DNA of 64,000 nucleotides from Brugia malayi. Its lineage: Eukaryota > Nematoda > Chromadorea > Rhabditida > Onchocercidae. Of the stretch, positions 30,801 to 43,100 are shown in pieces (the stretch's first letter is position 1; the number at the start of each line of letters is the position of its first letter). The notes beneath the pieces were generated by a model. The model ran no database searches. It saw only the letters and a list, made by a program, of their open reading frames with translations, and was not told the DNA's origin. A program made the translations under genes and the position numbers. The stretch lies in the NCBI RefSeq assembly GCF_000002995.4, contig NW_025062478.1, positions 4,502,001 to 4,566,000 of the forward strand. Reading direction: 5' to 3'.

Positions 30801-32610
30801 TGGGACATCAAAGATGGCACATGTATACGCACTTTACAAGGTCACGTAGCAGCTGTACGTTGTGTTCAGTTCGATGGTGTACGTATTGTTTCTGGTGCAT
30901 ATGACTTCTCCGTCAAGGTTTATAATTTCCAGTTTTTCAGCGAACATCTCTGTTTTTCAGTTTTCTCATGTCCACTTTTCATTATTTTTAGTTTTTTGTT
31001 TACAGAGTAGTCATTGCTAATGCCTTCAAGTGATACATACTATTGAAGTTAGATATATTTTGTATGGAGATGGTTTTTATACTTACTTCCTAAATACTTT
31101 TTCTTAATAAAATTTGATTTTATGACTCATTTGAAAATATAAGAGTTCGCTGTAATTTGTCCGTTCAATTCTCATCAATACTTTATGAGCTGAAAAAGAT
31201 TGAACTACAAAATTTTGTTGGATATTAAGGTATATTGATTCAGTTGCATTTTAGAAATATTTCAGGTTTGGGATGCAGAATCAGGTAGATGCTTGCACAC
31301 TCTAACTGGTCATAGTAATCGAGTTTATTCATTATTAGTAAGTTAATTTCCAATTTTCAGATCATTCATGATTGTGAGAAAATTATTTGCTATCATAACG
31401 TTTATGATTTTATGTGTTATTTGCCGTTGTGTTGCACATTCTTATACAAATTCTCTATTACAATTGCGATGAGAATCATTTTACAAGTTCCTATATTTTT
31501 TTAATTTTTGTTTTTTTTTTTATTTTTAACTTTTATAAAATTTGTGAAAAGTGATGTATATTTAATAGTCCAAATGAGCTGGAGAAAAGCAGTGACTTAT
31601 ATTTTTGCAGTTTGATAGTGAAAGAGACATAGTTGTTAGTGGTAGTCTGGATACTACGATCAAAGTATGGAATATTCGTGATGGGATTTGTACACAAACT
31701 TTAACTGGTCATCAATCTTTAACATCAGGCATGCAGTTACGAGGCAATACTCTCGTTTCTGGGAATGCTGATAGTACAATTAAGGTTTTTGTTTTCTAAT
31801 TATGGAGTTATATGAAACTAAAGGGTAAATAAATTAAAGTTGCAAGTAAAGTTAACTAAAGTAACTTAAAGTTATGTTTAAAAAAAAAAAAAAAAATTAA
31901 TTCAATTCAGATTATGTCTTAAATGATTTGACTGACTGATTATTTGTTTAATTAGTTTATTGTTCTTTTTTTTTTTCATTTTACTCATTTCTTTTGCTAC
32001 TTATTTTATTAAAAAAAAAACATTTCTTGATTTTTTCCGTGCGAGCTTTTTTCTATGTTACTGATAATCTGTTTTAGATTTGGGATATCATGGATGGGCA
32101 GTGTAAGTACACTCTGTCTGGCCCAAATCGGCATGCTTCTGCTGTCACCAGTTTGCAGTTTCTCGAAAATGGACTAGTTGCAACTAGTAGTGATGATGGT
32201 TCGGTTAAACTGTGGGATGTCAAGCAGGGTATGTTAGTTTGTTAGGTTAACAGGATATAAAACCATTAGAATTCAGTTAATACAAGTCGTTGTTCTATAA
32301 TGGTTAATCAGAGTATGGGTCTTTGATTTTTTTTTTTGGTCTCTAATACATTTATACTGATGAACTTATAACTTTATTATTTTATTTACAATATATTTGC
32401 TCCTAATTTCATTTTTTAATTCATTACAATGCAGTCAACAGTTTAGGTGTGTTTGTGCGTGACCTAGTTAGACTTCGTTCTGGTGGTTCCGGTGGTTGTA
32501 TATGGCGTTTGAAATCGACGCCAACAATGCTAGTTTGCGCAGTAGGTTCACGTAATGGTACGGAAGACACAAAACTAATACTGCTTGATTTTGATGCCGA
32601 TTACCCGTAA
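24828..32610 (+). CDS. sel-10: SEL-10/FBXW7 F-box and WD40 ubiquitin-ligase receptor
   Basis: Substrate receptor of an SCF ubiquitin ligase; known family targets are phosphodegron proteins such as Notch and cyclin E. Fifteen exons chain in phase: 24828-24965, 25647-25718, 26101-26192, 28071-28213, 28271-28497, 28719-28853, 29050-29198, 29332-29454, 30021-30213, 30456-30643, 30764-30917, 31266-31337, 31611-31784, 32078-32228, 32435-32610, giving 728 residues. The N-terminal ~220 residues are variable and include an acidic stretch ([11 protein letters not shown]). Then come the dimerisation segment (225-265), F-box (about 266-307, with [17 protein letters not shown]) and eight WD40 repeats to the C-terminus. 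The phosphate-binding arginines are present in [13 protein letters not shown] and AAVRCV. The start follows an ATTTCAG acceptor at 24780; an earlier ATG at 24818 is out of frame. The length resembles human FBXW7 (707). Confidence 0.97.
25612..25635. repeat. 24-bp perfect AT palindrome next to sel-10 exon 2
   Basis: The sequence from ATTACATAT to ATATGTAAT is its own reverse complement. It ends 11 bases before the first base of sel-10 exon 2 and could fold over the acceptor in the pre-mRNA. Confidence 0.85.
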
Positions 32611-33467
32611 ATTTCAAGTGCTTCATACAGTGTAGCCTAAAATCTTTAGCTTCTAGATTTAATTTTGAAATTTCGATGGATGTGCATCTCTTTTTTCCTC
32701 CGTAGTCTAGAGATGTTTTGCATCTGAATGCTTAGTAATATAACTATAGAATAGTTCTGAATACTTTTGTTTATTTCCAATCCATTCCATTCTCTCAAGC
32801 CTTTTTTGATTTTTTCCAGCCAAACGATATATAAGTATTTCAAATGTTTACTGTATAGAATTCTGTTTTGCAACTAATGTGCTAGTATCAGTCCGAAGTT
32901 TTTTTTTCTTTTTTTCTTTTTGCAATTGTGTGTAATTCCTAATATTACTGTCTAATTTCCTACAGATCTGTAAAACATCTTCTGATATATTCTCTTTTGC
33001 CTCTTCATTTTTTAAAGTTATTTATTTCAGTTCGTGCGTTTGCTTATTTTCGCCTGAACTTCATTCCTTCTAATGGCTTTCATTTTTTTATTTTTGTGTT
33101 AGTGAACAAATTTGCCAGAAAAAAAAAAAAAAAAAAAAAAAAAAACTTATGTCCAATACAAAGATTGATTATAGTAATTCGTGAAACACTGTTTAAAAAA
33201 TCAGTTCAATTTAGATTTTCTTGAAAGCATAGCTCATCGTGTTAAGGTTTACTTTCAACAAGGTCTTTCATTTTTCTTTCTGTGTTTTCCATTTTTTTTT
33301 TTACCTTTCACTTATGTTTTCTTCTTGTTCAGTTCTGTGGAAGGAAATATTATATGCAATGAATATATTTTAACTGACACTTGAGAACAGAAAATTGATT
33401 TACGGATTTTTTCACTGATGAATTGAAATTTAAATCGTATACGCTTCTCTAGTGAAGTATTGTTCAG
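32611..33467. other. Gap between sel-10 and CDC25-A
   Basis: This 0.86 kb stretch holds the sel-10 3' UTR. It has a poly-A run at 33120-33145 and pyrimidine-rich stretches. No AATAAA was noticed. The short spacing on one strand permits, but does not show, co-transcription of the two genes. Confidence 0.4.
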
Positions 33468-36400
33468 GAGAAGACATACTGTCAAAATGGTAATCCTGCA
33501 CCACCAGTATCGTTTACCGACACATCATTAAATTGCTTTGAGGTATTTACTAGAACTGAATCACATTAACTTTTGTGTTCTATATTTCGTTGCTTAGCTT
33601 TGTTTGCTGAGCAAATATAGATTTTTCCTTTGTCTTGAAGAGTTGTGCCTTGTAGCTCATCTGCAGATTCGCAAATGAAATAAGATAAAAAGCTGGTCAA
33701 TGTATGAGAACTGTTGGAGAAGTGCACACACAACTTGCTAAATCATTGAGTGATTGCATATTTTTAGGGATGCAGTGAGCAGGTATGCGAGAGACTCGAA
33801 CTTTTTATAACTTGGTAGAATCAGTCGAGAACATTCGTTCAATATGATCTGCTAACCTGGATCTCTTCTGTTCTTTTCTAGTGACTGATTAGTTTCATCA
33901 AATGATATTTAATCAAAGTTGTTGTGACTAGTATGGGCAGTATTGTGCTGCAATAGGTGGCGCATCGTTGAAGAGCATTGTGAAAGGTTCAAAAATTTGA
34001 CCAGAGAGGGAGCCCGCGAAGGGTGGATGGCATTTGGATTGCAGTATTTATGTTGGTGTAGTTATCTTGCGCACTTGTCTCATTTGGACATCTTGGAACA
34101 ACCATTAGGATTTTAGACGTTGTTGATTTGTTAGATGAGTAATGAGTCGGAAATCAGTTACTGAATTGAACGGTACCTGTGGCATTTTGTGCGATAGATT
34201 TTTGAAGAATATGTATCGATGGTTTATATCATTGGAGGATAAGACCGATCGCAAGAGGTCATATAGTCTCATTGCTTCTGTTGCTGATTATATTATAATA
34301 ACCAGTAAAGATAATTGGATGAGATTTCATAAAGCATAAATCATGCTCTGTTCCAAAAATTGCTAATGAACCTTATTATTAACTTTTATCTTATATCAGC
34401 TTTAGAAAATGACGAAATGTTGTTTTCCTCTATGTTTTTGCGATCATTGCTGACTGTCAATTTTTATCATCGGTCAGTTGACAATGGCCGTTTTATTTCA
34501 ATTGGATTTGATTGTTTCAGTTTCGAGTGTATGGAATAACTGGCTGCTTTTTTCGTTTCTTTTATATATTGGAGATATAGAATGAATACTGTTAGTTACT
34601 GCGTACTTTAGCCCAAATTTCTATTCGCTCTAAGTGGGCATACAATTCGGAATATATTGTTGGAAACTTTCACACTAACTGACTTTCACTAACTTTCACA
34701 CTCATACAACAATAGAATTTCAATACTTTTTAATATTATTAAAAATGAGTCCAAACATTGTTTTTTTATTCGTCCAAATAGAAGCACAAACTGCATATAA
34801 ATTTTATTTTTGCACTATTCGAAATACTATGCTTTATTATTACCGCCGTCAATTTTCAGAATTTACCATGTTCTAACGATGATCAAAATATATCGGAAAA
34901 TGATGGAAATCAAAATTTTGCAACAGTTTCCCAGATTTTGACAAAAACTGCTGTTTCTGCTGAACTGAATACTAGTCATAACGTTATGGAGAAAGAATCA
35001 CTTATTGAGGTATTCCTTTTCTTCTTAATAGTAACATTTATTGAGCTATCTAAGTCGTTCAGTATGCTATGAAATCATCTGAACAAATTTTTTTTTTTTG
35101 CAGAAATTTGAATTTGGGTCTACTGACTATTCTTCTAACCAAACTTCTGAAATATTTGATCGACACATTGTTCGCAGTTCACTTCTGGATCTTACAAATG
35201 TTTTGTAAGTTTTAAGCAATTTCAAAATTTATTTTTAAGCTGCAAATTTTGGCTAACTATTGGTTTTATATATATATATATATATATATAAACCGATTTT
35301 TTAATTGTTATAACATTCACTTATTTCGTCTTTGATTGTAAAAAATAAATCTTTTAGTATCCTTTATCAGTTAAAGTTTTGAATTTAGAATAAATTTATA
35401 AAAATACGAAAAGAAATGAATTTATTATTATTCTCTTTGAAGGTTGAGCATATTTTGGGATGATTGACTGCTTTTGTACATATTAGTTTTATTTTGTTAT
35501 TGTAATAACTCACCTGTCTTGTTGTTGGCAGTACAAAAGAAAGAGTATATTTTAAGAAGTACCGTATCTATCATGACATCATTTTCAGAACACCTGTAGT
35601 GCGATCTCGTCCTGCAGCCTTTCATTTCTTGCCACTCGACCATTCCTCAATGGAAAATACCTCTAAATACTCGAAATACTCACAGATCATCAGCCCATTA
35701 AATCTATCAAGTGAACTCTTTATTTTTTATATCAAAATCTTGAATATTTCTAGTAAAGTATTGGTTCTAACAGAGTTCATATTGATATTTCTTTTTTGAG
35801 CTCCAGATAAAAGCAGTTTCTCGCAAATTACGACTGGAACTCCAAATAAGAGATGCTCGAGTGTTTCAAATGAATCAAGTTCTCTTGGTGATCACAGCAG
35901 GACAAGGCAGTTACAGTGTCAACGCACTCAACAGCGTCCTGCTTTCAAAAGACTTGATCGGTTCAAAAACGTGCGGGGAACATCAAGCAGAAGTAGTTCT
36001 GACAAACTTTCCAACTTATTTCCAACTGCAATTACACGGTAAATGAGAATGCACAACATTAATGGTTTAGGTAATTAGAATAGGAACTTTGATCAGTTTT
36101 AATGAAATTTAGACATAGCGAGACAGTTAGTGAATGTAGCGCCATTGAGAAATGTCGAGGCGATGATGAAGATGATCTTGAAAATCTGGAAAATGAATTC
36201 AGCTTCCGAGCGCATCTGCAAGGTACCAGTAGCAACAGCTTGATTTCTCCTTCACTTCCGTCAACGTCAACCCCAAATAAGCTGGAATCTCGTTATAAAA
36301 AGCGTCGTATACCTGATGAGACGGGTAGTACTGATAGCGCAAAAAGGGTGAAAGACGACGAGTCAGCGGAAGAAAGCGATAATGGTAGGACTGATGAAAA

Positions 36401-38725
36401 TTTTGAAGAAGGAATGGAAATTGATATGGCTGAACCATCTCCAGCTAGTCAGGACAGTGCAATTGAAGTAATTTCTTCAATATTTATAACAGTTTTGAAA
36501 AAATTTTTTTCGAGATATAATTATAGAATTTGTCTGAACATTTTCGTTGAAATCTGGCTTCACTAACGCAATTATGCATGGTTAGAATTTGCTTAACCGA
36601 GAAAAATTATTGCATGGTATGATCAGATTTTAGAGATTCTAGTCAAATAAATACGAATAAAGCTATGGAAAATTTCCTCTAAGCTTATTAATAAAAAAAT
36701 TAAAGCTTATTAATTCATATTAATTGAAGAATTACTTCAATTTGTTTTAATGCTTTTAAATAGCTGAACTGTATCTGTTTTCCATCGTTTACCAAATAAT
36801 CGCAGAATTTTTAGGATGAAAGTAATTTGGATGATGAAGGAAATATTTCATTTCCTTCAGCTATGTTTAATCGATCTCATTCGTCAAGTTTTATGGAAAC
36901 AGGTGACAACAAAGAGCCTGAACCACCCTCTCATCTTGATGTTGTATGTCACTCTTATGTCATAGTTATTGAATAGGTAGTTCGATTAGCATTTGAAAAT
37001 CCTCATAAAAAAGTGATTACTTGAAGGGGTGTAGTAGAGAGTTTCTGATATCCACTCTGTTAAGGAACTCGTCCAGGTTTTTGTTTTTGAGACATTCTAA
37101 GGAACATGCCACTCGACACCAAAGGTATAAAATTTAACAGCTTAGCAAGATATTCAAAAGCAAATGCTGCTATTTTTCTAGAAGTATGAATTGGATATAA
37201 TTAGAAATCCGGATATTTCTTCAAGTGCTTTTGCATGTATTAGTGCAGAAACTTTGGCCGATTTGCTCAGGTCGATGACAAAAGAACAATTTGCAGAACG
37301 ATTTATACTTATCGATTGTCGTTATCCATTCGAGTTTATGGGTGGACATATTCGCGTAATTCTTCCATTTTGCAAAGCAACTTTATATTGGTTATTAGCA
37401 TAATAGTACCTAAATCACAATTTTGAATCAATGTATTTAGGATATCTACTAGCTCTGATGTGACTGCTATACCATGAGAAATAAGAATATGATAGTTAAA
37501 CTTCACGTGCATTTCACATATTGGATGGTCTTCCTTTTTTGTTTCTCTCATTTTTCCTAGAAATTATTGCTAGAAGGAGCAACACATACACGGAAATGCT
37601 GATTTAAGTACGAAATATTTGTAAACTTTAAGTACGAAATATTTGTAAACTCATTCGAGTTTTCTAATTTGTCAAATTCCACGGTTATCTCGCAGGGTGC
37701 TTATAACTTATTCGATCCAGCTGACGTTGAAGCGGTTTTTTATCCTGATAATATCAGAGTACGAGCACAATTAATGAGCAAAAAGCCGATTTTCTATTGC
37801 GAATTTTCGCAAAAACGAGGACCTTCAATGTATGTCAATCCTTTCACTAAGTACTATAAACTTAAATGCAAAATTTATGTCTGATAAAACTCAATTAGGA
37901 TTAAAGAGAAGAATTGCCTTTTATTATTTTTTAGAGCATATGAATTGCGTGCACTTGATCGTAAATTCAATTTTGAAAGATATCCAGCGGTAGATTATCC
38001 GGAAATGTATCTGTTGGAATATGGTTATCGCAATTTCTACTTGTGTTTTAGTAACGAACCAGTAAGAATCTTTATGAAAGATTTTGGGTTGTAAAAAGGT
38101 TTTAATCACCATAACACATTCTAATTTACAACTGCCATATATATATATGCTGGAAATTTTGAAAAAATCCTATGATTTTCCTAAATTCCTTAATAAATTT
38201 GATAAAATTGTTCTTTCGATATATATGTAGATCTGTTTAGGATCTTATTGAACCAAATGGGTATGTGGCAATGAATGATGAAGCACATATAGAAGAACTA
38301 AAGAATTACAAATATCATCGCATTAGAACAGTTGCTTCAGTTTATCATACATTGGCAAGAGATCGCTATAATAGACAGCGCAAGGAGTTAAATACAAGTG
38401 CTATGGAAGTTGATGTAAACATGAAGACGCCTACTCGTATGCATCCGAAGGTTAGTTATTTCAGTGCTCTTTAATGAGCTTCTTTTATGAAGTGGTATAA
38501 TATAGAATTGAGGAAACTAACACTGAGTGGCGTAATTTTTTGCAGCATTTATTTATGAGCTCACCCGAGTCTCCATCACAGTTTCCAAGTACTCCTAAGA
38601 GCCGTCCTATACGGGATAGAAAAGGAGATGCACCAAGAAGGAGTACTTGTCGTCGATTGTTTAGTGATGATGATTTTAAAGGAAATGATCCGGGTCCTGG
38701 TCCTAGTAAAGACATTATTTTTTGA
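33468..38725 (+). CDS. cdc-25: CDC25 dual-specificity phosphatase, copy A
   Basis: CDC25 removes inhibitory phosphates from CDKs to trigger cell-cycle transitions. Coding exons: ATG 33487-33489 in a short exon from 33468, then 34860-35009, 35104-35204, 35589-35710, 35807-36038, 36113-36467, 36815-36943, 37182-37355, 37696-37829, 37935-38061, 38241-38450, 38546-38725; 638 residues. The rhodanese-type catalytic domain has ILIDCRYPFEFMGGHI (near 400) and the loop YCEFSQKRGP with Cys457 and Arg463. The long N-terminus is Ser-rich and acidic with a basic KKRR cluster, typical of a regulatory region. The C-terminus has SPES, TPK and RRLF (615-618) motifs. The first exon is the least certain part: it encodes only Met before a GTAATC donor. 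An alternative reads through to 33542 in frame but then lacks a start. The 38725 stop is clear. Confidence 0.93.
33928..34116 (+). other. Unexplained open, less A+T-rich block in CDC25-A intron 1
   Basis: Within the first intron a 63-codon frame without an ATG runs from LVWAVLCCNRWRIVEEHC to LEQPLGF and a stop, in sequence noticeably richer in G and C than the rest of the intron. It could be a small alternative exon, an intronic RNA gene, or regulatory DNA. No protein family is recognised, and a second unrelated open frame follows at 34142. Confidence 0.25.
35269..35290. repeat. TA microsatellite in CDC25-A intron
   Basis: About eleven TA units lie in the intron between the exons ending at 35204 and starting at 35589. 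No function is implied. Confidence 0.9.
37603..37650. repeat. Exact 24-bp tandem duplication in CDC25-A intron
   Basis: The unit beginning TTTAAGTACGAAATATTTG occurs twice head to tail at 37603-37626 and 37627-37650 with no mismatch, about 45 bases before the acceptor of the catalytic exon at 37696. The lack of divergence suggests a recent event. Confidence 0.9.
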
Positions 38726-40180
38726 GACGAGATAGAATATTGTTTGTTTCATTTCCTTTTCTAATCAGTTTTGTTAGTTTTGTATGATACCTCATAACGT
38801 TTTAATTGCATATATTTATATGTGTGTTGTAAATTTGTTGTTTTATCTACTGAATTTCTCATCAAATATTAATGCTTTTTGTTTTTTAAACCAATATATA
38901 ATTATTCCATATATATCTCATGAAAGTTTTATTAGTTTTCTCGTAATTTCGAATTCTTCCTTTTTGTCCTCCAAAATTCATCTGTCATTATTAGTATCAT
39001 TATTATTATCATCGCTAATGTTATTATTATTACATCGGCAGTAGTAGTAGTATTGTCTTATCATTATTGTACATTGAGGTTCATACAAAAGTTATTTCAT
39101 ACAGATTTCATGAATGTTGCATTTTGTTAGTCTTCTCATAGTTTTGACTTCTTCCTATTTGCCATTCATACTTTCATCAGCATTACCATCATCTACTTTC
39201 TAGTTCTAATTTCGATCTCCACTTCATTTTTTGTTGTGATGACAGTGCTCCATTTCTGTTGAAATCTTACTAATCATTGTATTGTATTTCATCATTCGTT
39301 ATGATAGAGCTGATCTCGTATTGATATATTGTTTATTTAAACTTATTAATCATTTACTTTATCAATTATTGGATCCTGATTAATATAAGATTCTGTATTC
39401 GTTCGAGCAGTATAGTTGTGTTTTGTTTGATACCATGTTGAATGAAAATGTATCTGTCTTATCCATCAGCTTCTGTTTCTTATAACTTTAGCATTCCATC
39501 ACACACTTATTAGCATTTTATCAACTTTTTGCATCATTTTCTGCAGATATGGATTACAAAATAATTCTAAATTTCTCCGGTTGATATTTATATTTGAGCT
39601 TCTTTCGCACTTCCCTCGCTTCTTTTTTCTTTCTTTTACTCTCTAAAAGACTGAAATTGATTATGGTGGAATTATTATCTTGCTTTATTTCAATTATCAA
39701 GAATGCGGAAAAATATTTTATTACTTGTATTACGTATTATAAATCATCATGGAGTCCTACGCAGCTCATTTTGGGTGATCCGTTATTATAGCAGTGAAAA
39801 GACTTTTTCTTGATATTTTTTTTTCAAATTTTCTTCATTTCATAATCTGTTTTTCTGGATTGCTACTGTAAAGGTCTTCTGGAGGTGTGGATATGGACTG
39901 ATATGACATTATAGTAGCTATAGGATTTTCAATCTTATTTAATCCATCTTCTGCAGATTTCCATTGGTGGATACTGCGAATTCGATCTATTTTTTTTCCT
40001 GAATTAAGTAGTTCCATTGTCCCCGTGGTCACTTTTTTTCAAAAATAATGCAGGCAGAAGCTTTGCTTAATAGTTTATAGTAACAGATATACTACGCTTA
40101 GGCGTGCTCTTTCATTATGTCGTTTTCTCTTTAATCTAAAAAATTTTTCCTCTTATTTCTGCGTCATAAATGTTTGGATA
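38726..40180. other. Gap between CDC25-A and the coiled-coil gene
   Basis: It contains the CDC25-A 3' UTR and the upstream region of the next gene. ATT/ATC-rich low-complexity DNA occupies about 38980-39060. A possible small antisense open frame at 39835-40032 is listed separately. Nothing else is recognised. Confidence 0.4.
39835..40032 (-). CDS. Possible 65-residue small protein, antisense in the gap
   Basis: The frame runs MTTGTMELLNSGKKIDRI to a stop and has a balanced, protein-like composition (IHQWKSAEDGLNKIENP, STPPEDLYSSNPEKQ), unlike most chance frames here, which are rich in Phe, Leu and Lys. It has no membrane span or recognised domain. It could be a single-exon gene, the last exon of a longer one, or chance. 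Confidence 0.3.
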   Translation of the reverse strand: MTTGTMELLNSGKKIDRIRSIHQWKSAEDGLNKIENPIATIMSYQSISTPPEDLYSSNPEKQIMK

Positions 40181-43100
40181 ATGTCATCCAACCGGCCAGA
40201 CTGCCTTACTTCATTGGTTTCTTATGTTCCTGATTTAAATTTTGATTTCAATTTACCCGTAACAGCAGCTGTAAACCAGTTGGAAATTTCTACTAAAAAT
40301 CAGGTATCTTAATCTAATTTTCTCCTCTAATTCTTTGCTTGAATTTCTTAACCAAAGTATTTCTTTTAACTAGACATAACATTTTTATTTCAGCAATCAA
40401 ATCTATTCTCTCCCGAACTACTAACGTCTTTTGAAACTGTTAGCGCGCGAGTTGACTGTAACTGCAAGTAAGTATTTTATGTTTCTATTTGCTGTTACTG
40501 GTTTCATTGTAAATTAGCTACTTTACTGCGTGCTAATACAAAAGATTATTTTTCCTCTTTCATTTCCTTTTCAAGTTTAATCATATTTCTTCGCCTGTCT
40601 ATACATCATAAAGTTACTAATAAATCGGCAAATCTTCCCTTCTTAATTCATTTTTCCTTTTCCTATTTGAAACAGCCTCTTCTTGGTTGAAATAGTTCTT
40701 TTATAGATAATAACCTGTTGAGAAGATTCATACAGATATTTTTATCGCAACTGTCTTTAGGTGCATTCACTCTTGCTGCTAGAAAATTTAGATTCTTTAA
40801 TTCAATTATTTCATTTCAGGTCCATTCCTCAATCGCGAACTTCGCCACAACCCCTGCGTCCTGCTTTGAAGAAGACATTGACCATTAAACCGTTGAATAG
40901 AGTTGAAGGCAAATTTAAAAATACTGAGAAAGATTGCGAAGAAAAACGAATTTTGGTTTTAAAACACTCTGCTGAGACAGCAACAAAGACGGAAAAACCT
41001 CAAGCAGCTCCGGCACGATTATTACAAAAAAAGAAAACAGTAGCATTCGGAAGAACTGTAAACGTGTCGCAAACAATAGAGGTTTTTCCCACTCATACTA
41101 TAATAGTTAGCTCACAGAATTATGACGATGAAACGATTATTTATTAGCCTCCTTTTCTGCAGTAATATGTGCGCCGTATTCTGACCACTGATAATTGTAA
41201 GAATATATGCATTATCAGAAACTTTTTTAATTTAAGGGTACATCAAGAGCACATCGAAAATTTTTGGTTAATTCAAGCTTTCAGAAGGAGTCTAAAATGG
41301 CTACAAGCGGTCAAAATGAACAACTTTTGAATGAGGTAGTATGTTCATACTTTTTCAGTTCATCAGTGCACGGATTTTATAATTAGGTTTAAGGAGAGGT
41401 TGACTTGATTTAGTAACATTTTAAATACTTTTGTCTTGAATATACGAATCTATTTATAAAAAATAACGATCCATTACTCTTTACGTGAGTAAGCTCGTTG
41501 CAGCATATAGTTGAAGCAAAGTAAAACGATCACGGAAGCACTGAACGTGACTGTATTATCATTAAATCAGAGGTTTATAGAAGCGTAGAACATTACTGAC
41601 ATAAACCATGAGACAAAATTCTTTGCTGAGGTAACTGTAAACATTTATACATTTTGCAGTTTGAAAAGTTAAAAGAAGAAATGCATGAAATGCAATTAAA
41701 AATCGATGAGCTGACAATGAGGGATTCAGAAAGAAGTGGTCAATTATTGAAACTAACAGAGTCGATGAAGGTGGTATAGTTTTTATCGTTGTTAAATTCT
41801 TTTTACTACACAGCCAGTTAATACAATCTACTTTCTTCTCTGTTCTGAAAACGTTTCTCTATCTTTAATAGTAATTGGAATTCCTTCAGCACTTACTTTT
41901 TTATTACATTTTTTTTATTGTTATTCGTTGTGGCCGTTTATAAGTGAAAGCTCACTTTACAGAAAATGCTAAGTGGTTTGGCACAGTTTAATATTTTATC
42001 CGGAAGCAGTAACGAGGACACCAAAAAATGTGAAAGAAGAATTGAGACAGATATGCGTTATCGTGGCAAAGAAAATACACCTCCTAACGTTGTTGTCTTT
42101 TTAGATCCCAATTTTTGTAAAGATATTGGTAATTTGACTAGGCTTAAATTTTCAGCAATGATTTTCTTATGATAGAAACTGAGAATTTCTTATGGAATAC
42201 AAATAAGTTCTCATTGTTTAGCAGACAGCTGTATTGGAACACATCACTGAAAACGATGACGAAAATCCTGCAGTATATGGCGAACTTTTTCCAAATTCAG
42301 TGAGTGTCTACTTCTCTTCAATAAAAAGTAGCTTCATCTTTAGTTGGAACTTAGTATATATTTCCAAGCTAGCTTAAACTAATTTTTTTTGACGACACTG
42401 GTTATGAATTAGTGAAGGATACTATAATTTGAGGCGTAAGCAGTGTCATTTTCAGAAAGTTAATGGAACCATTCAGCAGAATAGGTAAAGTCGTGAACTC
42501 TTTCCATATCCATTGCCTAAAAAATGTAAAGGAAAGGAAGTCCTATTAGTTCTACATTATGTTACTCTTAAGTCTCACAGCGTGAAGTATGACTGCAGAG
42601 CAAGAAAATTACTGGCGGTTCATCCAAAGAAGATCTTAAGTGGACTATAATGAAAAGAAAATATGCTGAAAACGAAGAATTTAAACGTTTAATTGATGAA
42701 GCCATAATGAAATGTGGAGGAGACAAAAGTCTCGACATTTTCGCCTCACACCAAAATAAAGGAGATACTGGCAGGTCTAGTTCTGCTAATTATGCTTACT
42801 TAGTAGAGTTTTGTAATAAATACATATAGTAAAAGAATTACACAGCTTTATCTGCAATTACTTGCTTTCAAAGGACTATCTGTTTCAGCATTTCAGCTAA
42901 ATTCACGTGCCTTCAAGCAATCAGCATTGTAGAGAATATAATGAAAACAAGTATGAGCGGCCTTTAATATTTTTCTCTCTGATATTTGAGGGTTCCATCC
43001 CGACGACATGAAAAAAAACCGCACCCTATTTCACCTGTGATTCGAAGTACTACGCGAGTAATGAAACAAATGACTGTTGAACAAATTCAGCATTGTGAAA

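Noticed and set aside
34142..34339. 65-codon plus-strand frame in CDC25-A intron 1
   Set aside because: No phase-compatible junction to the exon at 34860 and no CDC25-like sequence.
36199..36438. 79-codon minus-strand frame
   Set aside because: It is the antisense shadow of a CDC25-A coding exon.
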